Assembly: GCA_017430835.1 (NCBI GenBank)
Contig: JAFRMD010000054.1
Span: 1 to 49,908 of the forward strand
Length of the DNA: 49,908 nt
Direction: 5' to 3'
Source of the DNA: Methanosphaera sp.
GTDB taxonomy: Archaea; Methanobacteriota; Methanobacteria; Methanobacteriales; Methanobacteriaceae
Part shown: in pieces, positions 33,971 to 42,817 of the stretch
Numbering within the stretch: the stretch's first letter is position 1
Layout of the letters: every line of letters begins with the position of its first letter
Position numbers and translations under genes: made by a program
Notes under the pieces: model-generated
What the model saw: the letters and a program-made list of their open reading frames with translations, nothing else
Database searches by the model: none
Told to the model about the DNA's origin: nothing

Positions 33971-36421
33971 TTAATAGTAATACTCACCAGTATATGGATC
34001 ATATACTTGTATCCATTCTTTTGATCGAGGATTATATTCATAACCATAACCCCATAAGGATGATTCATAATCGGTCATTCGTCGATATGTTGCTACGGTT
34101 TTAAACAATGTGTATCCAGGTATTAGTTCATGTGATAAGCGGACTCCATTTCCATCAGTAAATGTTCTTGATATTACATTTCCTTTTGAATTTTTGAAGT
34201 AAAATGTTGCATTTATCAATAAATTATCTGCCGGATCTTCAAGTTCATCAGCATAATAATCATAGACCAGTACATAGACCCCTTGATCAAATTCCCCATA
34301 AACATCTTGAATCCAGCTGGTAAACATGTCTTTTCCGATTAATCTTTCATCATTGCTATTTAAAGTTGGATAAAGTGTTACTGTATGTGTTTGAATTACT
34401 GTTAAATAATCGGAAGCTGTACTTGTTTGATAGTTTTCGTTTCCATTGGCTGTTACTTCTACTTGATTTGTTCCTGCTTGTGTTGTCTTATAGTTATAAC
34501 TGTATTCACCATAGTTGTTTGTTTTGACGTTGTATCTGTTATTGTTTATTTTTATTGTGACATTAGCGTTTTTTATTGGATCTTTAGCGTTATCGGTTAC
34601 TGCACCTGTTATTGATACAATATCTCCTAATGATACAGCTTCTGGAAGGTAATCTAAGAATACTCTTGATTCCAGTTTATATACATTGAATGTTTTTGTT
34701 TTACTAACATAATTGTAATATTCTGTACCATTAAATATTGCCGTTATACTATTTTTTCCTGATTTTTTTGTTTGATATAGATAATTAAACTGCCCGTTTT
34801 CATCTGTCCGTGTGAAATATGTTTCACCATTGATATTCAGTATTACTCTTGTTTTGATTAAAGGATTATACCCAACATCTTCCAAATACCCATCAATCTC
34901 AGTATAATCCCTGTAGTCTACATCATTTACCGTGAAATCAATTATTGTAGGTTTATGTATTACTTGGAATGTTGTTTTATTGTTTGTGGATAGATAATTG
35001 CTGTCTCCGTCAAATTTTACAGTGAGGGTATTTGTTCCAACCAAGTTGGTTTTATTTGTGAATTTGAAGTTTCCCTTGTTATCTGTGTTTATTTTTGTTG
35101 TTTGTCCATTAAAAGTAATGGTTAATGTTTTATTGTTAAGTATTTCATTGTTTTTTCCTATGATTTGACCTGTTAATGTCATATTATTATTGTAGTCTGT
35201 TTTTGTTATGGTATTTAGTTTTATTATTGTGTTTTGCTTTATTATATTGAATTTTGTTGTAGTATTTCTTTGGTTTTTATATGAAAGTCTGTCTTGGGTT
35301 ACTATTTCTAGTGTAGTGTATTTGTCTTGTAGGGGGATTGGTGTGTCCTTTATTGTTAGCAGTCCATTTGTTGAATAATAGTACATTGCTTGTGTACCAT
35401 TTTTTAGGCTTACTCCGTTTATTTTTACTATGCACTTGTTTGGTCCTGATACTTTGTTTCCCAGATAATCTTTGATTGTTGCGTTTAATGATAGTTTATG
35501 ATTTTTATTGTCTATTGTTACTTTGTCTATGTTTATGGTTATTGGAGATCTTTCCACTTGGAAGGTGCTTGTGTTTCGGATGTTTTCCTGGTAGTTTTTA
35601 TTATAGAAACCTGCAAGTATTGTATGGTTTTTAGGTGTTAGTGTTTGTGCATCTGTTACTCCGGATAATCCGAGTGGTATTGTGTAATTAGTTGTTGCAA
35701 CACCATTAACTACTTTTGTTTTAAGTACTTCACCTGCAGAGTTTTTAAGTGTTAATCCATTTACTTTAAAGTATACATATTCATCATCGAATGGAATTTG
35801 ATTAATACTTTTTTGATTGTTTGTTGTGTCATATATCTGTGCTTTAAGTGTTAGTTTTTGTCCTTGTTTTATTGTTTTTGCATTACTTGTTACTATTATT
35901 GATGCATTTCTTTGCTTGATTTGTGCTTTGGCCGTGTTACTTCTAGATGCTTCATATGTACTTGAACCGGAGTATACAGCAGTTAAATTCTGTGCATATC
36001 TCATGCTTAAATCGGCTGTTACAATTGTTGTGGCAGTTCCATTATTCACATTAACTTTCAGTGGATTGGAGGAACCTGTGAGTTTACGATTATCTTTAAT
36101 TGTTATTCCATTTAGTTTAAAGAGCACGTATCCTTCTTTTACCTTTTTATTATTTGTATCTGTAACTTTCGCATTTAATTCCAGATTTTCACCTATTACA
36201 GATTTAGTTGTAGATACCGTGGTTTTTGTATCTATTTTATCATTTGTTGCCATTTTTTTATCTTTTACTTCTTTAATCATATCCTGTTCTATTGTGTTTG
36301 TTGTGGATGTATCTTTTTGCAGAGACTGCGTTGATGTATCATCAGATATGTCGCTAGCATGTACTAATCCTACTAATAAAACAATCAATATGATTAGAAA
36401 GATTGTTTTTCCTATTTTCAT
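33971..36421 (-). CDS. Secreted multi-Ig-like protein with shared C-terminal domain
   Basis: 816 residues. Signal peptide 5-23 (Thr-Ile-Phe-Leu-Ile-Ile-Leu-Ile-Val-Leu-Leu). Residues ~65-395 hold three Ig-like modules nearly collinear with the end of the beta-helix protein at 12036 (shared phrases Pro-Leu-Gly-Leu-Ser-Gly-Val-Thr-Asp, Pro-Lys-Asn-His-Thr, Asn-Thr-Ser-Thr-Phe-Gln-Val-Glu-Arg-Ser, Val-Thr-Gln-Asp-Arg). Residues ~395-680 are three Asn-Gly/Thr-Asp-x-x-Gly modules like those at 31448. The last ~135 residues match the C-terminal domain of that neighbour and end in a Tyr-rich segment. It is thus a mosaic of both neighbours. GGAGA precedes the ATG. No anchor segment. Confidence 0.86.
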   Translation of the reverse strand: MKIGKTIFLIILIVLLVGLVHASDISDDTSTQSLQKDTSTTNTIEQDMIKEVKDKKMATNDKIDTKTTVSTTKSVIGENLELNAKVTDTNNKKVKEGYVLFKLNGITIKDNRKLTGSSNPLKVNVNNGTATTIVTADLSMRYAQNLTAVYSGSSTYEASRSNTAKAQIKQRNASIIVTSNAKTIKQGQKLTLKAQIYDTTNNQKSINQIPFDDEYVYFKVNGLTLKNSAGEVLKTKVVNGVATTNYTIPLGLSGVTDAQTLTPKNHTILAGFYNKNYQENIRNTSTFQVERSPITINIDKVTIDNKNHKLSLNATIKDYLGNKVSGPNKCIVKINGVSLKNGTQAMYYYSTNGLLTIKDTPIPLQDKYTTLEIVTQDRLSYKNQRNTTTKFNIIKQNTIIKLNTITKTDYNNNMTLTGQIIGKNNEILNNKTLTITFNGQTTKINTDNKGNFKFTNKTNLVGTNTLTVKFDGDSNYLSTNNKTTFQVIHKPTIIDFTVNDVDYRDYTEIDGYLEDVGYNPLIKTRVILNINGETYFTRTDENGQFNYLYQTKKSGKNSITAIFNGTEYYNYVSKTKTFNVYKLESRVFLDYLPEAVSLGDIVSITGAVTDNAKDPIKNANVTIKINNNRYNVKTNNYGEYSYNYKTTQAGTNQVEVTANGNENYQTSTASDYLTVIQTHTVTLYPTLNSNDERLIGKDMFTSWIQDVYGEFDQGVYVLVYDYYADELEDPADNLLINATFYFKNSKGNVISRTFTDGNGVRLSHELIPGYTLFKTVATYRRMTDYESSLWGYGYEYNPRSKEWIQVYDPYTGEYYY

Positions 36422-36967
36422 TTTTATTTTTCTCCATGATATTGAATAATTTTCAACTACATTTATTATTATGACATAATGATTATATAATACCTACTCT
36501 TATTTTTTCATTAGTCGATAATTATAGAATATTTTAGAAAATCATTCGATTAAATGTATATTTTTATATTATAAAAATGGTCGACCACAAAAAATGTAGT
36601 TTAGTCAAAAATATAGAAAAGAACACGAGCCATAGAAAAATCTGCAGGGAAAAAATTAATGATAGGAATAAATCCATAATGATTCTTTAAAATATTCCAA
36701 TAGCCATAAGAAAATAAAAACACAGATTAAACCATTCGAAGAAATAAATATTAGCACAAAGATGTTTTTTAGGATAATACTGTTTTATTAAATGAATTTA
36801 ATGAGATTAATCTTAATTATCTGAATTATATAATTTTTAAATGGAAGAATATATTTTCTTATTTTCAATAAAATCATTTTATAAATACTTTTTTATAGGA
36901 TTAATTAAATAAATAATGGTATGGTTCAATTTTTTTAAAAAATCCAAAAAACGAGACAAGGAGGCGT
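36422..36967. other. Divergent intergenic region between surface-protein genes
   Basis: 546 bases with no coding potential seen. Contains a GGTCGACC palindrome (36579-36586), AT-rich flanks, and the promoter-like element at 36872-36887. GGAGG at about 36960-36964 is the ribosome-binding site of the broken gene that follows. Confidence 0.5.
36872..36887 (+). promoter_or_regulatory. TATA-box promoter candidate
   Basis: AATCATTTTATAAATA is the best match to an archaeal TATA box in this spacer. Transcription would start near 36910, giving a ~55-base leader before the ATG at 36968. Its survival suggests the decayed gene may still be transcribed. Confidence 0.4.
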
Positions 36968-39313
36968 ATGATGAGAAAATATGTTTATTTGGGTATATTC
37001 ATATTAGTATTATTAGTTTCAGCAAGTATTGTAACGGCTACGGATAATGATACCATTGAAACGAATAAAAATACCGTTATGAGTAATACTTCAAAGATGG
37101 ACCATTTCTCAGAATCTAAAAGTGATGAAAAAATTATTAAAAAGGATATTGGAAAATCAAATATCAAATCAGATACTAAAAACATGCAACTGAAATTAAC
37201 CTAAAAACATCAAATAATTCTAGCCATATAATAATGAATGCTACATTGAAATCAGATATTCCAGTCAATAATGGTTATGTCATCTATAAACTTAATGGGG
37301 TTACATTAAAAAATTCAACAAATGAGACCATTAAAGTACAAGTAGTTAATTCACAAGCCACTTTAACACTTCCTACCCAGCAGTATAGGCGTGTTTATAC
37401 TAGTTCAGAGGCTGTTTACTCAGGAAGTTCATTATTTGAACAATCAAGAAGTAAACAAAACAATACCATCAATACGAGGATAACACCGACAATCAAGCTA
37501 ACACAGAATCAATCATCATACTTTATTGGACAGACTGCCAAGATAGATGTATATTTATCCAGTAATCCAACCAATGCATTCAATGGAATAGTCATATTTA
37601 AAATTAATGGGGAAACCATTAAAAATTCAAACAAGGAACCTGTGATTGTAAATATAGTAAACAACCACATATCCTACAATTATACCATTTCCAAGGGATT
37701 GAATAAAGGTAACTTTACATTCTATGTGGCAACGGAGGGAAGCAGATATAATAAAGTATCCTCGGAGTTATTGCTTAAAATAGTGCATTTGAATACTAAT
37801 CTTTCATCAAGTAAAATATCAGTTGATAATAACAATTACTGCACAATTAATGAAACATTCAAAGATAAATTCAATAATCCGCTTGTGGGAAAACACTACG
37901 TTGACGTTTATATTGATGGAAAAAAATTATCGTTAAACAATCAAGCAAACAGTTTTGCCCTAAAGGACAGTAGTTTAAACATTAACTTTCCGGTGGATAA
38001 CTATACTGTGGGAATGCATACGATACAATTATCTTTAAGGGAAATCGTGAATATGGAGCATTCCAATCTCAAAGATACCCTTTAAATATTACCCAAAAAT
38101 ACCCTACAAGGTTAATCATCGACACACCATTAAAGGCTAAAACTGCTTCAACATTATATTTAAGAGGTTATGTGATATATAATGATTTGAATATTCATAA
38201 GACAATCAACAAAGGAACAATCATATTTAAAATAAACAACCAAACGGTTTCATCCAATGTTCATAATGGCAAGGCAATCTTATCATACAGATTACCTAAC
38301 ACGAATGGAAACTATGTGATTACTGCAACATACAAGGGTGTTGATGATTTGAAGGATTCAACAGCAACCAAAGCAATTGAAATAAGTTCCGGAAGCATAT
38401 CTGCATCAGAATCTGCCATCTTAGGTGATAAAAATCCTGAAAATGATAGAATAGCCTTATTAAATAATGCCCTAACGTAATTTATATGACAAATTATGTA
38501 TGGGCTGATGAAGATGCTACTTACACGTTGACAGCAGATCAATTGAAGGAAGTTATTCAGAAAGATTCATATTGTTTGTACATGAATAATCATTTATCAG
38601 GATATGTTGCATTTAAAACACAAAATGAAAGCAGCATTTATCATGTCATAAAACGTGAAAAATGGAATGTCATTGAAAAAGAGTTATATAAATATCTTAC
38701 AAGTAAAAATACTGATGTTTATCCCAATAATTTAACAGTATCCCTGAAGGGAAAATCATATACATACTGTGAGGTCAGGGATGTTCAAAATACGGAGTAT
38801 ACCTGCGGTCCGACATCCACCAGCGTATGTTCACAGGTACTCAGAAATTACGTCAGCGAGGATACCCTGGCAAAAGCTTTTGGTACTTACAAGACACATG
38901 GAACAAATGCATATAAAATACGCAATGTCAAACAGTACAACATGACGGCTGAATACTTCTATAAAGGAACGTTCACGTCAGCATTGAATAAATTGGCTAA
39001 TGGAGAATGTGCATTAGTATTCTATACTACAAACCATTATGTATCCATAATTGACATTAATAAGGATAAGACAAAAGTATTAATATCTAATTCCTATGGA
39101 AATTATAGCCTAGGTGGAGGAAAAATACCTAACGGTTGGTTAGATGTATCCTTCATGAGAAATAAGTTTGTTAAAAACGATAATTTCGGTGGATTAATAA
39201 TTAAACTTAATTACAAGTTATCAGCAGCCACTCAAACAAGGATAAATAATTTATATAATAATTTTGTCACGGGATGGGAAAGAAAAAATATGAATGAAGA
39301 ATTAAATAATTAA
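36968..39313 (+). pseudogene. Frameshifted secreted Ig-repeat protein with C39-like cysteine peptidase domain
   Basis: Four consecutive open segments (36968-37204, 37234-38085, ~38040-38480, 38486-39313) read as one protein if the frame is corrected near 37180, 38038 and 38473. The pieces give a signal peptide (Leu-Gly-Ile-Phe-Ile-Leu-Val-Leu-Leu-Val-Ser-Ala), Ig-like modules of the local type (Val-Ile-Tyr-Lys-Leu-Asn-Gly, Val-Ile-Phe-Lys-Ile-Asn-Gly), and a C-terminal domain with Tyr-Thr-Cys-Gly-Pro-Thr-Ser, Asn-His-Tyr-Val-Ser-Ile and Ile-Ser-Asn-Ser-Tyr-Gly, the Cys, His and Asn/Asp sites of papain/C39-like peptidases. All three shifts go the same way (each fits one lost base), so together they restore the original phase. 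Related intact proteins occur in pseudomurein methanogens. Function if repaired: a surface peptidase or peptide-binding adhesin. Confidence 0.8.
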
Positions 39314-39407
39314 AACAATCCCCATTCCACCCTATTTTTTTTAGTTTAAAAAAGCTTAATCAAGAATTGCCGTTAATATTTGCACAAAAATAAAAAAATG
39401 TTGGAAA

Positions 39408-40421
39408 TTAAACTATTGTAACGGTTTTTTGATAAGTTTTGTTAGCTTCAACAATTTTTAATAAATGTTCTCCCATGTATTCTTCAAGTACTGAAAATAA
39501 TACTTCGGAGGAATCATCAGATACCGTGCCATTATAAACAAGTATGTCATCAATGTAAATTAATATATGTTTATTGTTGAACTCATAATTAAACAAATTG
39601 TTAATCCAAGATAAACTTACCTCATTTGCTTGTTTTAAAATTATCCTGTTTGGTGAATTATACCCAATAGTATTATATGATACTTTAGATACTTTTTTAA
39701 ATGAGTGTGGCTTAATCTTATAATTTTTTACAATTTTTTTAATATCACTGACAGTGCCATTATCTACTTTAACATCTTCATCATTAACTGTTTTTTCCAA
39801 TACGGTCATATTTGTCGTGTTTTTTATTGTTACAAAAGTACCATCAAATGTATAATAATCATAGAGCACTTCAACTTTTATGTTTCCGGACGTATACGCT
39901 TTGTATGTGAAATTGTATTTTTCATCGGCATAGTGATCTATTGCATAAAAATCTCCAAGGTTTCCATTATCATCATAAACTATCATATGTGTATATGGAG
40001 CATCACCAAATGAATAATAATCCATTGATGTACAAGAATCCACTAGTTCAGGGTCAAAGTTATAATTGTCATCTATGATCTTTTTTTGATTTTCATCATA
40101 AATGAAAGCTATTTGTAACGTACCCCCAACATCCCTATCAGTCAATAGTTTTTCTTTAAATGAACCGGATACTTCTATATTTTCATCCAGATTGACATCT
40201 TTTATAGGATCTATTGTGATTACAGGTTCTTTTGTAGTACTTGCAGAATCTTCTTTTGTTTGACTTTGAGCAGTATCTGCCACGTCATTTTCAACATCCC
40301 CATCCGAATTCGTAACATGATCTGTTGTTGTAGGGATAGATTGATCTTCCGCATTAATACAACTTAATGACATCAATATCAAAGAGAATAATATAAACAT
40401 TAAGATATGCTTTTTCTTCAT
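39408..40421 (-). CDS. Secreted protein of unknown function, adhesin-like
   Basis: 337 residues. A good signal peptide (Leu-Met-Phe-Ile-Leu-Phe-Ser-Leu-Ile-Leu-Met-Ser-Leu-Ser-Cys, cleavage near Ile-Asn-Ala-Glu) is followed by a Thr/Ser/Asp linker and a beta-rich body with an Ig-like segment (Ile-Asp-Pro-Ile-Lys-Asp-Val-Asn-Leu). The last ~75 residues (Ile-Leu-Ile-Tyr-Ile-Asp-Asp-x-Leu-Val-Tyr-Asn-Gly-Thr-Val-Ser-Asp-Asp, then Leu-Leu-Lys-Ile) resemble the surviving end of the pseudogene at 47611. GGGGGTGA lies six bases before the ATG. The family is unknown to me; surface location is inferred from the signal peptide and neighbours. Confidence 0.75.
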   Translation of the reverse strand: MKKKHILMFILFSLILMSLSCINAEDQSIPTTTDHVTNSDGDVENDVADTAQSQTKEDSASTTKEPVITIDPIKDVNLDENIEVSGSFKEKLLTDRDVGGTLQIAFIYDENQKKIIDDNYNFDPELVDSCTSMDYYSFGDAPYTHMIVYDDNGNLGDFYAIDHYADEKYNFTYKAYTSGNIKVEVLYDYYTFDGTFVTIKNTTNMTVLEKTVNDEDVKVDNGTVSDIKKIVKNYKIKPHSFKKVSKVSYNTIGYNSPNRIILKQANEVSLSWINNLFNYEFNNKHILIYIDDILVYNGTVSDDSSEVLFSVLEEYMGEHLLKIVEANKTYQKTVTIV

Positions 40422-40984
40422 AGTTATTTCACCCCCATCATATTCGATTAATACTTTCTTTATTTAACATATTATTTAAAATTTAGGTGCTTTGAAGTTA
40501 ATGGTATAAGATAAACCATTATACCACTCTTTTACAAAAATTTTACAAATAGTTCATAAAATACTCACATTTACTGTTTATTTAAAAGTTTAGAGTAGTA
40601 TTACCTGTTGCTTTTTTATTAATTCAAAAAATGCCGTCAATAATATTAACCTGCCTACTAGAATAAATAAAATATAACAATCAAGATGATAAAAAGAAAA
40701 GATATTGGTTTAATCAGGAAGAATATTTCATTCAAAAAAAATAAACTGCCACATACTCATTTTTTTAGAAAAAACATGATTAACCTTCCTTAAAAAAGGG
40801 TTATTGAATTAATTGCTTTTGAGAGGCATTATACCGCTCTAATCATTCAGACTGATAAAAATATTTTTAAACTATTATTACAATAAAAAAATATTAAGCA
40901 TGAAATACAAAGATATACTTGAATATTATCGAAATATAATAACCGGCAATAAACTATTCAATTAAGTAAACGTTGGAATGAAAA
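40422..40984. other. Divergent intergenic region with a repeated 14-bp element
   Basis: 563 bases without a gene. CATTATACCACTCT (40517-40530) recurs with one change as CATTATACCGCTCT (40827-40840). The first copy is also the right arm of a small inverted repeat (TGGTATAA 40502-40509, TTATACCA 40519-40526). The second lies ~17 bases before a TATA-like AAAAATATTTTTAAA (40857-40871) ahead of the glycosyltransferase at 40985. Confidence 0.45.
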
Positions 40985-42448
40985 ATGTCTTCAAAAGAAA
41001 ATAAACCTAAAATGGGTCTTAAAAAGAAAATATCCGATGTCCGATATTATCTTTACACAAATAGGGAATACCGTAAAATATTAAAGGACATACTCTTTGA
41101 AAATATGGATATTGATACATTTAAAAGAGATACCATAATAACTATTGAAGACAACCCGAAATTAAATCTTGACTTATCCGATGACTATATAGAAGATGCA
41201 ATACTTCCAAAGCACTTCCAGCACAACACAAGCCATCTTCCATCAGGACTTAAGAAGCTGTCATTTGAAAACAATTTATACAAGGAAATCATCATAGACC
41301 TATTCAGCAATAAAATATATTTCGATGCATACAAGAAAATCATGGATCTGAACTTATTCGACACAGTATACTATGAAAAAGAATATAACTACAATTTAAG
41401 TGTACCTGCAGTCTTCCACTACCTATATAGAGGTCATAATGAGGGTAAAAACCCTAGTTCCTACTTTGACGGTAACTTTTATGAAGACTTCAACCCAAAC
41501 TGTCGGAAGTCAAGACTAAATCCATTAGTCTATTTTGTATTAAAGGGGATGGATGAAGGTCTTATTAAGATGAATAAACAATTTTATCAACCTAAATCCA
41601 TCAACAGATTGAAATTAAATGAAAATATTAAAACTTTTGATAAATGTGGATTAAATAAAGAGAAAAGGGAAAGAAAAATTATTATTTCACTTACATCATA
41701 TCCACTACGTATGGATGAAATAGCATACACAATATATTCACTTTTAAACCAGAACTTAAAGGCGGATAAAGTTATTCTATGGCTTGCAAAAGAGGAATTT
41801 CCCAACTTAGAACAGGATATTCCCGAAACAATATTGAAATTCAAAGAAAACGGCCTTTCAATCCAGTGGTATCATAACGTATACTCGTATAAAAAACTGA
41901 TACCGACACTTAAAAAGTACCCTAATGACTTGATTGTAACTGTCGATGATGACATATACTATCCTCAGGATTGGCTTGAAAAACTGTACATGACACATAT
42001 AGCAAACCCTGATGACATCATCATTCACAGGGCCCGCCACATGATTATGAAAAATAACAGGGAATTTGCCGATTATACGACATGGAAACTTATTAAAGAA
42101 GAAACCGATGCATCATACCTAAACTTCATGACTGGTGCTGGAGGAATATTATATCCGCCACACAAACTCTATCATGATGTATTCAATGAGGAAATATTCC
42201 TGGATTTATGCAAATATGGTGATGACATATGGTTCTGGGCAATGGCGATACTTAAACATACCAAGTTCAAGGTAGTTGAGGATTGTTTCTATGATTTGAT
42301 TTATGTTAACCCTGCCCGTGAGGTAAACCTACTTAATGAAGAAACGCTCTGGTTAAATAATCGTAAAGGAAGTAATGACCGTCAATTAAAGGCTGTTGTG
42401 AAATATTATCCTGAAATATTGGAGATTATATCTGAAGATAATAAGTAA
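40985..42448 (+). CDS. Glycosyltransferase with FDxxYY module (paralogue of 10050)
   Basis: 487 residues. The first ~110 residues are a helical region of their own. Residues ~116-205 hold the paired module Leu-Phe-Asp-Thr-Val-Tyr-Tyr, Val-Phe-His-Tyr-Leu-Tyr-Arg-Gly, Asn-Pro-Ser, then Phe-Asp-Gly-Asn-Phe-Tyr and Pro-Leu-Val-Tyr-Phe-Val-Leu-Lys-Gly. The catalytic domain begins near 230 with Ile-Ile-Ile-Ser-Leu-Thr-Ser-Tyr-Pro, followed by Val-Ile-Leu-Trp-Leu-Ala-Lys-Glu-Glu-Phe, the metal motif Val-Asp-Asp-Asp-Ile-Tyr-Tyr-Pro and Thr-Gly-Ala-Gly-Gly-Ile-Leu-Tyr-Pro-Pro. It is highly similar to the end of the protein at 10050 but lacks its coiled coil. Soluble, probably adds a sugar to the surface polymer. 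Confidence 0.85.
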   Translation: MSSKENKPKMGLKKKISDVRYYLYTNREYRKILKDILFENMDIDTFKRDTIITIEDNPKLNLDLSDDYIEDAILPKHFQHNTSHLPSGLKKLSFENNLYKEIIIDLFSNKIYFDAYKKIMDLNLFDTVYYEKEYNYNLSVPAVFHYLYRGHNEGKNPSSYFDGNFYEDFNPNCRKSRLNPLVYFVLKGMDEGLIKMNKQFYQPKSINRLKLNENIKTFDKCGLNKEKRERKIIISLTSYPLRMDEIAYTIYSLLNQNLKADKVILWLAKEEFPNLEQDIPETILKFKENGLSIQWYHNVYSYKKLIPTLKKYPNDLIVTVDDDIYYPQDWLEKLYMTHIANPDDIIIHRARHMIMKNNREFADYTTWKLIKEETDASYLNFMTGAGGILYPPHKLYHDVFNEEIFLDLCKYGDDIWFWAMAILKHTKFKVVEDCFYDLIYVNPAREVNLLNEETLWLNNRKGSNDRQLKAVVKYYPEILEIISEDNK

Positions 42449-42565
42449 CCGGTTTCAATCATTTAAAAAATAATCATAAGCACGGAATTATTAAACAAAA
42501 AGATTATACCATATACTATAATTATAACAAAGATATAATTATATAGATTAAAAAACAAAATTATT

Positions 42566-42650
42566 AATGAGGAAGTTATTATAATATCGTTATTATTAAT
42601 TCGAACATATATTGCTATTTACACATTCTATATTGTAATACTTCCTCATT
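42566..42650. repeat. Long imperfect inverted repeat between convergent genes
   Basis: AATGAGGAAGT (42566-42576) pairs perfectly with ACTTCCTCATT (42640-42650), and pairing continues inward imperfectly (TTATAATAT with ATATTGTAAT). The arms enclose ~60 AT-rich bases. It may be a bidirectional terminator, or a very small mobile-element-like unit; no flanking direct repeat of clear length was seen. Confidence 0.5.
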
Positions 42651-42780
42651 TATCAAAAAAACGATACATCTCTTGAACTTTTTTTCATTTAGCACAATCT
42701 TATTAACAAATTGATAAGATATAACTTATTGTTTATTGATAATCCCAATAATTAGAACTTATGCCAGAATGTGCAATTTC

Positions 42781-42799
42781 ATTATCAAAAAATGATAAT
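42781..42799 (-). terminator. Short hairpin after the alpha/beta-hydrolase gene
   Basis: ATTATCA, five A, TGATAAT: a perfect 7-bp stem 19 bases beyond the stop codon of the minus-strand gene. No strong T-run follows on that strand, so efficiency is uncertain. Confidence 0.35.
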
Positions 42800-42817
42800 C
42801 CATTGATAAGTAATATT

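Larger units (their letters stand above)
42449..42817. other. Convergent intergenic region with two hairpins
   Basis: 369 bases between genes that point at each other. It contains a long hairpin (42566-42650) and a short one close to the minus-strand stop (42781-42799), both listed separately. The rest is AT-rich with no coding signal. Confidence 0.5.

Noticed and set aside
35817..36449. 210-codon plus-strand frame opposite the multi-Ig protein
   Set aside because: It is the antisense shadow of a repeat-rich gene with a clear signal peptide and Ig modules; its Val/Phe/Leu/Ser composition follows from complementing Asn/Thr/Lys codons.
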